64,000 nucleotides of DNA from assembly GCA_023213395.1 (NCBI GenBank), contig CM041465.1:245279741-245343740 (forward strand), written 5' to 3'. Positions 27,791 to 39,720 of the stretch are shown here, piece after piece. The notes under the pieces are model-generated. The model was not told where the DNA came from. It ran no database searches and saw only the letters and a program-made list of their open reading frames with translations. Source of the DNA: Cycas panzhihuaensis. Taxonomy: Eukaryota; Cycadophyta. A program made the translations under genes and the position numbers. How positions within the stretch are numbered: the first letter of the stretch is position 1; every line of letters starts with the position of its first letter.

Positions 27791-28570
27791 TAAAAAGCAA
27801 TGGAAGATAAATATAACTTTATTGTTAAAAATGACACTTAGGAGTTAGTCAATTTACCTCCAAAGAAAAAGCCTATTGGTACCAAATGGATCTACAAAAC
27901 CAAGTTTTGTTTAAATAGATGTATTGACAAATACAAGGCTAGATTTGTTGCTAAGAGGCATGCTCAAAAAGAAGGCATTGATTATACTAAAACTTTTTCC
28001 CTTATTGCTCAGATAGAAACGATTAGAATGATGATGAGCTTAGCAGCCCAAATGGGTTAGAAAGTTAACCAAATAGATGTTAAAAGTGTCTTCCTTAATG
28101 ACTATATCAAAGAGAATATTTATGTCACTCAACCTCTCAGTTTTAAAGTCAGGGAGGTAGAAAACAAAGTGTATAACCTAAAAAAGGCACTATGTGGTTT
28201 AAAACAAGCACCTAGGGTTTACTATTCTTGCATAAATAAATACTTTAGGGATCAAGGTTTTAAAAGATCTTAAGCAGATCCTAATCTGTACATTCAAATT
28301 AAGGGAGATTCAATCCTAATAATAGGACTTTATGTGGATAACCTTGTGTATATTAGAAACAACTCTCACATGTTGTAACAATTCAAAGATGTTATGTGCA
28401 AAGAATTTGAGATGATAGATTTGGAGCTAATGCATTACTTCTTAAGTTTGGAAGTATGGCAAGACAAGAAGGGCATTTTCATTTCCCAATGAAAATATAC
28501 TTTGGATTTATTACAAAAGTTTAGGATGACAGACTGTAAATTATTTGCAACTCTAGTTGAAACTATAATC
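27791..28570 (+). pseudogene. Copia D reverse transcriptase
   Basis: KAMEDKYNF, PIGTKWIYKTKF, DKYKARFVAKRHAQKEGIDY, IDVKSVFLNDYIKENIYV, KALCGLKQAPRVYY and LYVDNLVYI. The last is the catalytic box, YVDN for YVDD. Then MHYFLSLEVWQDKKGIFIS. Inactive, with stops at Gln and Trp codons. Confidence 0.88.
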
Positions 28571-29280
28571 AAGCTCTCAAAGTAAGATGACTCTACATTA
28601 GTCAAACTAATACTTTATAGATAACTTATCGGCAGTTTGATATATTTAACATCCACTCAACTAGATATAACACACTCAGTTAGTGTTGTGTCTAGGTTTA
28701 TGCAAGATCTAAAGACCACCCAATGGCAAGCAGCCAAGAGAATTCTCTAATATCTCAAAGGAACTTTAGAATATAGGTTATACTATAAAGCTTCTCTAAA
28801 ATTTTAGTTGACTGGCTATATAGACTCAGATTAAATAGGAGATATTGATGATAGGAAATCAACAACAAGTTATGTGTTTAGTATAGGATCAGCAGCTATA
28901 GCATGGAGTACAAAGAAATAGAACATAATTTTCTTATCTACAGCTGAGGCAGAGTACAAAGTAGCAGTTGCAGGTGCATGTAAATCAGTTTGGTTGAGAA
29001 GACTATTGTAAGATTTTTAGCTAAAACAAAAAGGTCCCACTAGAATTTAGTACAACAATCAGAGCAATATTTAAATAGTAAAGAATCCAGTTTTTCATGG
29101 CAGAATAAAACACACCGAGACTCAACATCACTTCATTCGAGAACTAGTACAAGTAGAAGAAATTAAATTGGCCTATTGTAGCACTAAAAACCAAATAGCA
29201 AACATATTCACAAAAGCATTGGGCAAAGTTAAATTCTAGAAATTCAGAGACAGCTTGGGAGTTATTCACATTAGGCATTA
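28571..29280 (+). pseudogene. Copia D RNase H
   Basis: IGSLIYLTSTQLDITHSV, YLKGTLEYRLYYK, YIDSD (catalytic Asp) followed by a stop, DRKSTTSYVFSIGSAAIAW, STAEAEYKVAVAGACKSVW (catalytic Glu region), and the terminal KHTETQHHFIRE and ANIFTKALGKVKF. Confidence 0.88.
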
Positions 29281-29281
29281 T

Positions 29282-29290
29282 GAGGGAGAA
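29282..29290 (+). promoter_or_regulatory. Polypurine tract of copia D
   Basis: GAGGGAGAA three bases before the 3' LTR. Confidence 0.75.
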
Positions 29291-29293
29291 TAT

Positions 29294-29644
29294 TGGGATA
29301 ACACCTAATATACATATGTAGATGTGCACCTAAGGCCCCTCAAAACCATCTTTGGGGCTCTTTAAGGCACCTTGAGCTACAAATCAACTGCCAATAGCCA
29401 CCATATACTAACACAATTATATTAAGATACGCGTGTTTTATTAATTTTATTTTCTTAATATTAACATGAAATCTTGTGCAAGTCAAGTTGAGGCACTTGC
29501 CCCTCTCTAAAATTATCTATATAAGGGTTGGGAATACCTCTTTGGTGTTTTTTAACATTGCTTATTATTCATTTAGATATTTTTAATTTGAAGAGCAATC
29601 ATGCACTTGCCATTGTAAAGTCTCGCTCTGTACCTTGTCCTTCA
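29294..29644 (+). repeat. 3' LTR of copia D (351 bp)
   Basis: Begins TGGGATAACACC and ends CCTTCA. The last 235 bp match the truncated 5' LTR. RT codons of gypsy G1 (minus strand) begin directly after it, fixing the insertion site. Confidence 0.82.
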
Positions 29645-30020
29645 TAACTTAGAAAAAATAGTTGCACCATGGATTTCATCTTGCATGTCATCTATGCAAG
29701 GGGTGGGGAATTTATTTTTAATGGTAATCTTATTTAGTTCCCTATAATCGATGCAGAGGTGGAAGGAGCCATCCTTCTTTCTAATTAAGACAATTGGGGC
29801 TACATAAGGGCTTTTACTTGGTCAGATTATGCCCATGTCGAAGAGCTCAGTTGTGAGTTTCTCAATTTTATTCTTTTGAAAGTATGAGTTACGATAGGGT
29901 CTGAGGTTGATAGGGTCATGATTGGATTGGAGGTCAATTGTATGATAAAAGTCACAGTCAGGAGAGACCACTTAGTTAGGAGGGGATTTGCATTCCATAA
30001 ATTTTGTGATTTTGACCCAT
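29645..30020 (-). pseudogene. Gypsy G1 reverse transcriptase, N-terminal part
   Basis: On the minus strand: KLTTELFDMGII, SKSPYVAPIVLIRKKDGSF, LCIDYRELNKITIKNKFPTP, and IDDMQDEIHGATIFSK. This is the fingers region of Ty3/gypsy RT up to just before the DLxSGYHQI motif. It is cut there by copia D, so the palm with the catalytic YxDD box is missing. Confidence 0.9.
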
Positions 30021-30266
30021 TTAGTCTTTGAAGGCAATGAATGGGTTAGAAGGTGAGTTATTCATACTATAGGTTCCTAAGATTTGCAACCATTGAATCC
30101 CCAAGATAGCATCAGATCCTCCTATTAATAAGGCACAGAAATCTGACACCAAAAGGTAGGAGCTAATTTGGACTTAGAGGTTTTGAATAACACATGTATA
30201 GTGGAGTTTCTGGTACCCTAGCAAAGAATAGATGAAGCTAGTTTTTGGTATGATATATAGGTTAAG

Positions 30267-30525
30267 TTATCTAGCTATAGAAATATTGAGGAAGTTGAGT
30301 GATGCACCACCATTAATCAAGATAGATATTAGAGTCTTACAATGGATGCCTCTAACTCGTAGGGGTTTAGGACATGAGGAGGTGGTGATAGCAAATATGG
30401 ATACTTCGGGGTGGAGGTTTAGGGTAGGGTCATCATAGGTTTCATCATCGACCTCATGTTCAGAGTTAGAGTCAAAGGATTCATCAAGGGAGAGGGATAG
30501 ATTAATGGAGAAGACCATATATCAT
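30267..30525 (-). pseudogene. Gypsy G1 protease
   Basis: Open frame of 83 residues containing HPEVSIFAITTSSCPKPLRV and LINGGASLNFLN. The active-site Asp of the retroviral-type aspartic protease (D-S/T/G-G-A-S) has become Asn. The upstream part is a Ser/Asp-rich linker from gag. Confidence 0.85.
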
Positions 30526-31360
30526 GCTTTACAGAATTGACCATGCCCAGAAGTCCACTTTTCTACAAACTATATACAAAGGTTGGCCTCTAGTCGACAT
30601 GGAGCTTTAGCTTGAGAAATTTGGACTCTTTTGGTGGATGCATCATCATTTTATCGATCAGCAGATGGGTGGGTAAGATCATCCTATCATGGTCGAGGAC
30701 ATGTAAAGTCAACTTGAGGATAGGAAGCATCATCAAATCGAGGCTTTGGTCACTAGAAGTATGATTTTTGAGTGCATGAGAACCAAGAGTTATCTTGATG
30801 AGTAGTTAAGGGTTTATCTGTTGCAAACTTATATTTTACTGCACAAGCCCATTTGAATGCTTCCTTAACAAAGTAGATTACCATTGTTTTAAGTCTCATC
30901 TGAATACGATCTTGGAGTCTCGCTACATAAATATCAATCATTTTTTGTTTGTCCAAGTTTTGGCTTTGTGGTGTGTAATTGTATAAAGCTTGAAATCCAT
31001 CAGTGTAAGCCTATACTGTTGTGATATGCTTGAGCCAAGTAAGTTGTGTGAAGAACGATCGACTCCATGTATCCTTTTATTATTCAAAGAAATAGCTGGT
31101 GAAGTGGGACCATGTTTGGTAAGAGGGATATTCTTGCTTCCACTAATTAAATCAATGGTGGGCTCAACCATCTAAGTGAATGGAAGCGTATAAGAGTTGG
31201 TCCTCATTTGACATTGGGTGGAGTGTGAAGTAGGATTCTAATTTGTCAAGATTAGCTTTAGTGGGTATGTCGTCAAGTCTATTGTTGACCTCTGTTTTGA
31301 AGTTAGACAAATCATTGTTTAAATCAGAAATTTTCTCTCCTTGAGTTTTTACCATTGGAG
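30526..31360 (-). pseudogene. Gypsy G1 gag
   Basis: The N-terminus MVKTQGEKISDLNNDL starts a coiled-coil-like segment, then KANLDKLESYFTLHPMSNED. A later frame has VQAYTDGFQALYNYTPQSQN and YVARLQDRIQMRLKTM with AFKWACAVKYKF, the classic plant gypsy gag core. Its zinc knuckle is eroded (KSGLLGMVNSVKH frame). Several stops and shifts occur between 31160 and 30960. Confidence 0.85.
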
Positions 31361-32636
31361 CTAAAGAAGGGGATTAAACAAGTGAGAATAAGTAGAGAGA
31401 AGGGAAATAAATGAAGTGGGACAGATTGAGAAAGAATGAGATATAAGAATGGGGGAGTTGTTATAAGGGAGAGAAGAGGCACATAGAGGTATGTAAGGTG
31501 TCTATAGCTTATTGACCCCAAAAATTACATAAACGAGATATTTGGCCTACTAAAGAGAGCATGCAAAGCTCATCCAAATAGGGTGCATGAGATTTAAGAT
31601 GAATTTGAAGTGGTGGAGAACACTAGTGATCCAAGTATCAAAAGCATGAAAATTATTGGCATAAACTAACCTACTGCAAAATAACTAATATGATGTGCTA
31701 ATTGAATTGAGGTATATGAGTTATAAGAATAATCATTTTTGCACCATGAAGAGTGACTAAGTGGAGCTTCTTTTTTTTTTTTTCTTTCTTTCTTTTTCCT
31801 TTTTCTTCGCTCTCTCTCTCTCTCTCTTTTTCTCTTCTAGAAAGTTTGACTGCTTTGACAAGTTCTAAATTTAGGCAGTAAGCAGAAACTAGTCTCTTTT
31901 TTTTTTCTTTAATATATATGGTGGCTTATGATCTTAATTAGGAAATGGAGCAGGTGAAGCAGGGTGGAAATGATCAGATGTATCCTGCCAACTACTAGAT
32001 GAGGTGTGCTTGGTCTTATCGGCTTGGTAATAAACTTTTGATGTAGAAGTTCGAGGCAGGTAGCTACATGGTACTAACTACTAACCACTACACTACAAGA
32101 CTTCAGTGACCGATAATTTACGTATGCAAGGGAGGCTTTGGAGTCCTAAAAGGTCCTCTTATATACCTAAAGGTACATGGAGGTACACTTTCGTAGCCAG
32201 GTTCTGTATAGGGCTGGGTTAAGGAGTGTTATCTCCAGTCTTTCATATAAGGGGCAAAAAAGTCATGATGCACTTAGCCAGAACGACAGATCCCTATGAT
32301 ATTTAAAGACCCCTAGTATAGGGACTCTACCTAACTACTTAGGTAGCCGCCCAATGGTGTTATCAACCTGTGGAATATAACTTAATATAAAAATTAAAAT
32401 ACAAAAACTAAAAATTGAATGAAAAGTAGAAACATAAATTGCTGACATTGCCTAGGGGAAGAAATTCCCCTTTTCTTGTAACTCCTAAACTATCTTGGTA
32501 CCATTCCTCAATCTCCATGGAGATAGTACTAAGCGAAGGTCCTTCCTTGGTCTCTACTTAGGTAGAGAGAGTATTTAATCTGACAAGAAAAAAAAAAAAT
32601 TGATTTTCTAGGCAGCTTCCCATGATCGTGAATATA
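31361..32636 (-). other. Gypsy G1 leader with pyrimidine tract
   Basis: Non-coding leader matching 490-1293. A T/C-rich tract (TTTCTTTC, then repeated CT) occupies about 31769-31838. It carries the same CTCTAC...GTAGAG hairpin as the first copy (near 32549-32566), with an altered loop. An 83-codon-scale frame at 31324-31521 just upstream of gag is not supported by the other copy. Confidence 0.65.
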
Positions 32637-32648
32637 GTTCTAATACCA
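32637..32648 (-). promoter_or_regulatory. Primer-binding site of gypsy G1, decayed
   Basis: GTTCTAATACCA on the plus strand is GCTCTGATACCA with two transitions, both of the type expected from deamination of methylated cytosine on one or the other strand. Confidence 0.8.
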
Positions 32649-32650
32649 CT

Positions 32651-32996
32651 TAAACTATTTCTTCTCAGAAATTTAAACTTATAGATGTAGATTAATAGAA
32701 GTGAAGCCAAATTAACATAAGTGTGCAAATAGATTATAAATAATAAATTACCAAAGGAGTACCAAAGTACTTTCTCTTCAAGATAACAATATTTGACAAC
32801 CATTACAAGTGATATTCAACCCTTTAAATACATAAACAAGGGTCTTCTTCCTTATGATTCTATTGGTGGCCCTAGCGGCCTTACATCTTATTAGACGACT
32901 TAGTAGTCTATGCATAAATCTTAATCAGTACCTTAATCCTTAACCCGTTGGTGGTTCCCGCTTGCTAGTGTTAAGGAAAGGCAGGGTTTTGTTACT
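32651..32996 (-). repeat. 5' LTR of gypsy G1
   Basis: Alignable over its length with 5042-5382 and 1308-1648. The right edge reads GTTACT for GTTACA. Microsatellite sequence begins at 32997. Confidence 0.82.
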
Positions 32997-33047
32997 GTAT
33001 ATATGTATTTATATACATACATACATATATGTATGTATGTATGTATG

Positions 33048-33102
<55 letters not shown>
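32997..33102. repeat. (TATG)n and (TG)n microsatellite
   Basis: TA- and TATG-rich bases, then a pure TG run at about 33057-33100. With the tract at 4076-5041 it flanks gypsy G1, and with 34018-34082 it flanks the LINE fragment. Confidence 0.92.
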
Positions 33103-34017
33103 TTATATGGTAGAAAATGAAGGGGTTTTAAAAGGGCCCCAACCCTATTATAGAAACTACCTTTCGGCTAACAGATATACTATGACAAGCCTATGGCCTA
33201 GCTATCCACTACCCTCCATCTCCTAACTAACTCAACCCTACCATAACAAGCCCAGTGGCTAGATTTTCTCTCCAATATGGAGAAAATCTTCCATATTTTT
33301 CTTGACCAGACCCAATATCTCTTATGGGATATCCTCTCTACATACCCTAGACCTTTTATTAGAGACCTCCCAATTAGTCATCTTATCAACTACCCAATTC
33401 CCTTCTATATACGTGTGGTAGACCTAGGAATCCTCTCTGGCCTTAAGAGCTTCTTGGGTATCTCTTATCATGGCTTCAATATTCTAATCAGCTATTATTT
33501 TTCCTCTAAGCATATTTATCATATTTAAAGAATCTCCTTCAATAATTACCTTTTCACAATCTTCCTCTGAGGCCATTTCTACTGCTCTTTACATTGCCTT
33601 AAGCTCTACCATGTGGTTGGTCTGCCACCTATAGTATTCTGCGAAAGCCCATAGAACTTGGCCTTCTGAAATTGTATATAGACCACCCCCTCTAACCTCT
33701 CAAGGGTTTCCTTTTGAAGCACCATCAAAGTTTATTTTGACCCAACTAACTATTGGAGGACACTAGTTGTAGTGTCTTCTTGATTCCACTATGGTTCCAT
33801 GTCTGCCTATATTATACTCCAGCTCTCTAAGATACCTCCCTTAAGATCTGTGATGCCCTTCTCTTTTATAATTTTGACTGACTCTGCAATCACAACACAA
33901 ATAATTCTATGAAGTCTAACTCGTCCATCTCCTTCTCCTCAAATATTCTTATGTTCCTTTCCTTCCAAAGATTCCATAGAAGCATTGTCATAGTGCTTTT
34001 CCAAACCTGACCCAAGA
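33103..34017 (-). pseudogene. LINE (non-LTR retrotransposon) 3' fragment with RNase H
   Basis: On the minus strand, from 34017: LLWNLWKERNIRIFEEKEMD, typical of the region after the RT in plant LINEs. Then a type I RNase H: INFDGASKGNPGEVRGGG (first catalytic Asp), NHMVELKAM (Glu), and VIIEGDSLNMINML (second Asp). Stops are few but present. The fragment is 5'-truncated. It has no clear poly-A end; a CA-repeat borders the 3' side instead. Host genes with a similar RNase H are a less likely alternative. Confidence 0.82.
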
Positions 34018-34082
34018 TATATATGTGTGTGTGTGTGTGTGTGTACATACATACACACACACATACATATACACACATATAT
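34018..34082. repeat. (TG)n/(CATA)n microsatellite
   Basis: TG run followed by TACATACA and ACACAC blocks, bordering the 5' end of the LINE fragment. Short open frames rich in Cys-Val or Thr-His are artefacts. Confidence 0.92.
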
Positions 34083-34317
34083 AGTTATTTAATTGAAAGA
34101 ATTATATGCTATCTTTTTTTTTTTATGAATTATTATACGAAGAATAGCCAAAACATAAACTATGTAGGGATAACCTACCCAGGATTCCATTCTATGTGGA
34201 TTTTATTACCAATTTGTGTTTTAATATTGTTGATTTGAAGAACCTAGAAAAAGGGAGCAACTAATAATAAAGTTGCCAAGATGATTAAGACCCAAATTCA
34301 TCGATGATGTATGCTTG
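34083..34317. other. Unassigned AT-rich sequence
   Basis: No coding motif, LTR or repeat recognised. It is the left flank of copia A2; with A2 removed it joins the sequence at 41996. Confidence 0.4.
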
Positions 34318-34615
34318 TGAAACGGGTTAATGTCATAAGGTCATTACATTAATTGATTATTTCTAAAAAGGATCTTAAGTAAACTTTAAATTAGATCAGC
34401 TAAGTGAAATACACTTTCATGTATATTATGTGTAATTTTATTTCACCTAACTCTAATCCTCCCTCTCTCAACATAATAGTAAAAGCTCAATGGAGGAGGC
34501 TCATTCTTACCTTTCCATTTTGTGAGAGCTACTCTCTTTCTCTCAAGTCTCTCTTGCTCCTATGTTTGCCTTTGTATTTAATACATTGAGATGAAGGATA
34601 GATCCATTATTTTCA
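34318..34615 (+). repeat. 5' LTR of copia A2 (298 bp)
   Basis: TGAAACGGGTTAATG...TTTTCA. The TATA box position of A1 is altered here (ACATAATAG), so the promoter is probably weakened. Confidence 0.9.
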
Positions 34616-34617
34616 TG

Positions 34618-34629
34618 TGGTATCAGAGC
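34618..34629 (+). promoter_or_regulatory. Primer-binding site of copia A2
   Basis: TGGTATCAGAGC, two bases after the LTR. Confidence 0.92.
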
Positions 34630-36719
34630 TTGTTTCCTTCATATTTCTCACTTATACTTGCAATTGAGTCATCGCTTCCTTCTCCCCCATAATCCATATG
34701 GTGAAAGAGATTGTGAAAGTGGATTTAGAAATATTTTCAAGTTTTTATCATAGTATATTTTGTATTGTTTGCTTTCCCTTTTTCTTTTGTAGGTTTGGAA
34801 GCACAATACAAGGAGCTGTAAGGCCCAAGGATTCCAATCCTTTGGTAGTTATTTATACTATCTCATTCTTCTTTTTCTCCCCCTGTTTTTGTCTATTTAA
34901 CAAGGGAAAATGTTGCTAAAATTTTTTTAGCTTTTAGAAGAATGATGACAATGGGAGGTTCTACCTATTTTTTTTAAGAATTTAGAACCATTTAAAATAT
35001 CCGTCATTATATGCTCTCACCTTACTCATATTGGGATCCTGTTGATCAAAACATGATGGAAATTTAATATGGTATCATGTGTTGATGAGATATTTACAAG
35101 CTAAATTTTTTGCAGAAACAAAATCTGCTTGTTAAAATTCACAGGTCTGCCAAAACTTCTACAGAGCACCAATTGACCTAATTCCAATTACTAAAGATGA
35201 GGCTCTGAGTCTAGTTTCCAGCACAAAAACTGACACCCAATTTCATTGTTGTATGAGAAAGTCATTGCTATTTTAGTGAATAATAATTATTTTTAGTAAG
35301 AATTTTAGAAAAATATTTTTGTTAACTTTGTGAGAATGCCAAAAATTTTACAAAACTCATTTGGACCTGATTCTACTTACTAAAGATGCAACTCTAAATC
35401 TAATTTATAGCATAAAAATCAACATTCAATTTTATTATCATAGGAAAAATTCATTGTTATTTTAATGAAGACTACTTTTTTGTTTTAAAAAAAAAAAAGT
35501 GAAAAAATTCTCTTCATTTTTTTATAAGGTTTAAAAGTCTATTATAAAAGTGAGTAAAAAAACACCTAGATTAAAGCAATATTCAGTGTCCTCACTAACT
35601 TATCAGCATTACATTTCAGCACTCTAAATCACTTCTAGCAAGTACTCTAAAGACACTCTAAGCAAGAACTCAAAAAGCATCCCAAGTAAGCACAATATTT
35701 TTAGTTATATGTACATTTGATGCAAATTCGATAATCTTTTTACTCTCTCTAAAAGAAATTCATGACGGACATTATTTTCCTCTATCTTGTACTTATTTAC
35801 ATACTCACCAAGGTTGAGATACCTTGGTTGGCATAATGTCATGCTATAAAGGAGATGTGGGTTTCAAGTTGGGATAGGACTAAACCAGAATATTGGTGAG
35901 GTTTGGTTAGCTATACCATTATGCCTCAATCAGAGATCATCCTAATAACTAACTAGGAAAATTGAAACTTTAATATTACATTAAAATATACCCAATCCAA
36001 TATATGTCATAGCCATGGGTATGTATGTACCACTACTCAGAAGAGGTATATATCTTCTCATTAGTGAACTAAGTGAGGATTAGGAGTACTTGGGCTCCAT
36101 TGTAACTTGGATTTTATCACCAAGCATAATTGTGGGTATCACGGATGAAGGCCAACTTAATTCTACTAGAAGCCTAAGTATCCCTTCAACAACCTCAACT
36201 ACATGTTGGACACAAGTTAGAGGTTATTAGGTTGATTACACATCTTACATTTGAGTTTCAAGTTGTGTATACCCAATGATGTCAACCTCCACATTAGCCT
36301 ACAATCTAGTATATTGATCACTTACTTATTTGTAAAAAGTGATCCATAGTGTAATCACAATCATAGTGCTTCTCACATTCCTACTGTATTAGGTCAATAT
36401 TTTCACAAATGTTAGTGGCCAATTTTTATCATAGTACTTCTCATATTCCTTGTGCATCAGGTTAATATTTTCCATAAGTGTTAGTAGCCAATTTTCATCA
36501 TAGTGCTTCTCATATTCCTGCTATGTCAGGTTAATATTTGTCATAAGTGTTGGTGACATTTCTCTAAGATGCTCCCTTCATCTTTGAGAAACCATTCTTA
36601 CTTCTTCTTTCTTCTACTACACTACTTCATTGCATCTCCTATTTGTAAATAATAATTGGTCATTTATTGCCATCACTTTTATAGTCCCTTGTTCATTTAT
36701 TCCCTTCTCAAAAGATACC
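34630..36719 (+). other. Copia A2 leader with three tandem 69-bp units
   Basis: Matches the A1 and A3 leaders throughout. It includes the CCAAGG...CCTTGG inverted repeat near 35811-35832. Three tandem copies of the unit beginning TCATAGTGCTTCTCA lie at 36361, 36429 and 36498. No conserved coding frame. Confidence 0.75.
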
Positions 36720-37680
36720 ATGTCATCACAGTTCAAGCAAAATATGAACTACATTTTTAAATATAAAGAAAATTAGGACATATGGTTTATTAGTATTAGA
36801 AATACTACAAAGTATAAAGGTCTTCAGAGAGATCACTTGCAACTTATAGTATTTGTTGCTGCTACAACTACCATAGCTTCTTCTGGAAGAACTACTCCAA
36901 CTGCTCCCACTGAAGCTACAATCAAATGCCAATGGAAACTTGATGATGATAAAATCCATGTAGGGATACTTATTGTCACTAATTATTCCCTACATAATAT
37001 AATTGATGAAGTCATACATGATACATCATAGAAAGTTCTTGAAGTTCTCAAGAAGAACTTTAACACTTTTCACTTAGTGCTGAAGATGAACAAAATAAAA
37101 ATGTAGAGAGGACCTGCAAGTCAGACAATCAATCTCCTTCATCCAATCAAGCAATTTATTAATAAAGATTTTAAGACTCAATGCATTACATGGGCTTTCT
37201 TGGTTCAGTCATGTCTCCATATCCCAGATTATAAAAATCTATTGGGAAGTCTTCAATCTAGTGGCACCTTGGAGACCCTAAACCTTAAGGCTCTTACTAA
37301 TAAGTTCATCGAATTTGATAAGACCTTTGATACCAATTTTGCCACTACATCAGATCTAGTCAATGCTACTTTTAAATTAGAAGAAGATATTTTTTATACC
37401 AAAATTAAGGTCAATCCTCTCGCAGAAGTGGTAATTCCTACAGAAGAGATAGAGGAAGACAATAAGGATAGTGTCCTTATGGTTAACAAGCTCCTTAACT
37501 CCAATAAAAACAATCTCAAGTCCAAGGCTAAAATAATTAACCTAGACCCATATCCAGTAATCAGAGATAATCCAACCAACTAGATACTTCTTATGGGACT
37601 AGAAATCAAATAATTATGTGCCAAAGGTGTTACAGAAAAGGACACTATGCCAAAAATTCCAGAACTTCCACCAACAAACT
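36720..37680 (+). pseudogene. Copia A2 gag
   Basis: Starts MSSQFKQNMNY. Next come CQWKLDDDKIHVGIL, KVLEVLKKNFNT, INKDFKTQCITWAFL and KFIEFDKTFDTNFATTSDL. The zinc knuckle CQRCYRKGHYAKNS (about 37620-37660) has its last Cys replaced by Ser. Stops and two shifts break the frame. Confidence 0.85.
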
Positions 37681-37879
37681 ACCAAGCTATTAACAACGCC
37701 ATGGTACATATAATGTTGATAATACTTCTTTTGAAGATGCTTTTAGTGGAACACAATTTAGTCATGCACACCTTCAAAGAATTAGGATCACTTCATCAAA
37801 TGTTGTTGACAAATCTACTAAGTATATTGAGGCTCATTGTGGCCACGATTATTCACTTTTACCTTCACCACTTGGAGTT

Positions 37880-38500
37880 GCATATAATGCCACATCAAAT
37901 ACTTCATCTTGGATCATGGATACTAGAGCAATATAACATATGACTTGTCATTGTGAGTTCTTTTAAGATTTTGATCTAAAGTTTATGGTGTTGTATACAT
38001 AGTTAACAAATCATCTCAGCCAGTCGAAGGACTTGGAATTGTTTGCCTAAAACTCCTAGGCCTTCCAGATATTACACTTATTGATGTTTTATATATTCTT
38101 TCTCTCAAGTAGAACCTGCTCTCCCTATCTACCCTTATCTCTCATGGATTTGATCTCAGTGTAATTATAAATAATCAAACTCTCTATGTCATTCACCCTC
38201 CTTCAAATGTTGTGGTTATGACCAGAATTCGTGATGGCAAACTTTTTCGCTGAACTCACTCACCATCCTCTGAAGCTAACTATGTTGATGATGACTCTAC
38301 TTTTACAACAACCCTAACTCCTCAAAAGTTATCCCAAACAACCCTATGGCATACTCATATGGGCCATATCAAAATTGATTGTTTAAGAGAACCACATGCC
38401 ACCCTTTCTAGTATACCTAGGCTCTCCTCTAAGCCCTTCAAATACGAAGCATGTATCATTGACAAATCTCAAAGACAACCCTTTCCTCATAGTTAATGAA
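37880..38500 (+). pseudogene. Copia A2 protease and GAG-pre-integrase
   Basis: The protease site is WIMDTRAI where A1 has WIMDTGAT, a Gly-to-Arg change also seen in A3. The GAG-pre-integrase domain shows LWHTHMGHIKID and YEACIID, so one zinc Cys is Tyr. Confidence 0.82.
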
Positions 38501-39300
38501 AATCTAGCCAACCTTTACAGCTTGTACACTCATATATATGCGGTCATATGCCTATCCCTTCTCTCAAATAGAAATGGTACTATATTACTTTCATTGATGA
38601 TTTTACTAAGAAAGTATAGGTTTCTTTTATTGCAAAGAAAGATGAAGCTTTTTCTATGTTTCAAGATTTTAAGGCCTGCATGAAAAATGAATCTAGATTT
38701 AAGATCAAAATACTCAGAATTGACAATAGTGTCGAGTACATCTCTAATGAGTTTGAATCATATCTATGTCACCATGGGATCAAACATTAGACCACTATTG
38801 CAGGTACACCCTAATAAAATAGAGTTGTCAAGCACATGAATAGGACCATCATAAACATGGCTCGTGCTATGTTGGTATATAAGAATGTCCATATCTATCT
38901 TTGGGCTAAGGCTATCTAAACTGCTATGTATTGCATCAACACTATTAATCCCTCCAAGCTTGGCCCTTTTCTACATGAAATGTGGTATGGACAAATCCCC
39001 TTTATCTCTGACTTCAAATTTTTTTGCTCTACTTATTATGCTCACATTATGGAGGAACACAGAAACAAACTCTAGGATACAGCCCTTAAAGGCATCTTTG
39101 TTGGATACCCTATGGACAAAAAGGGGTACAAGGTTTTTTAACCTTCATAGTGTAAAATCATCATCACTAAATATGTTATCTTTGTGGGGACTAAAGATCA
39201 ATTACTCAAAATTGACTCCAAAATACCTTCATACCGATTTAACGATGTTACTGAATTTGATGTCTAGATTATAAAATTTAAGGGGGGAGATGCTTAACAA
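38501..39300 (+). pseudogene. Copia A2 integrase
   Basis: FIDDFTKKV, then RIDNSVEYISNEF (second catalytic Asp present), and TP followed by two consecutive stops where A1 has the two glutamines. The C-terminal part has KGIFVGYPMDKKGYKVF. Dead. Confidence 0.85.
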
Positions 39301-39720
39301 TTGCTTAAAATCTTGGAATCTGATAATATAGCCTCGGAGGATATAAGCTATAACTTCTAGCCAATGCGTGCATATCCAACACCACCATTTGAGAATAGCT
39401 AAGTTGATAGAGGCAAAGCCATAGTAGAAGGACCACCTTCTCCAATATTAGTGGTTGGCCCATCTTCTCTAACATCGTCAACTTCCTCTATATCAAACAT
39501 TTTACATGATCCTTTACAGGATCAAAATGAAGACCAAGAGGCTATAGAAATGATAACCTCATTCCAAACTTAAGGTTTTCATAAAGCCTACTAGCTACAC
39601 AAGGATATACGACCAGATGAGGTAGGCAAAATAGGCACTAGAAGTACCCATAGAGTAAGGATGCATGAATCACTTCTCATTGAACTTGAACCAGTAGAAT
39701 TGTACCTTGCTCTTAATAAA
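39301..39720 (+). pseudogene. Copia A2 integrase-RT linker
   Basis: Ser/Pro-rich and acidic linker matching 11560-11990 of A1, with stops. Confidence 0.65.

Noticed and set aside
31769-31838. Pyrimidine tract considered as a polypurine tract of a further element
   Set aside because: It lies within the leader of G1, has no LTR beside it, and is a CT-type simple repeat.
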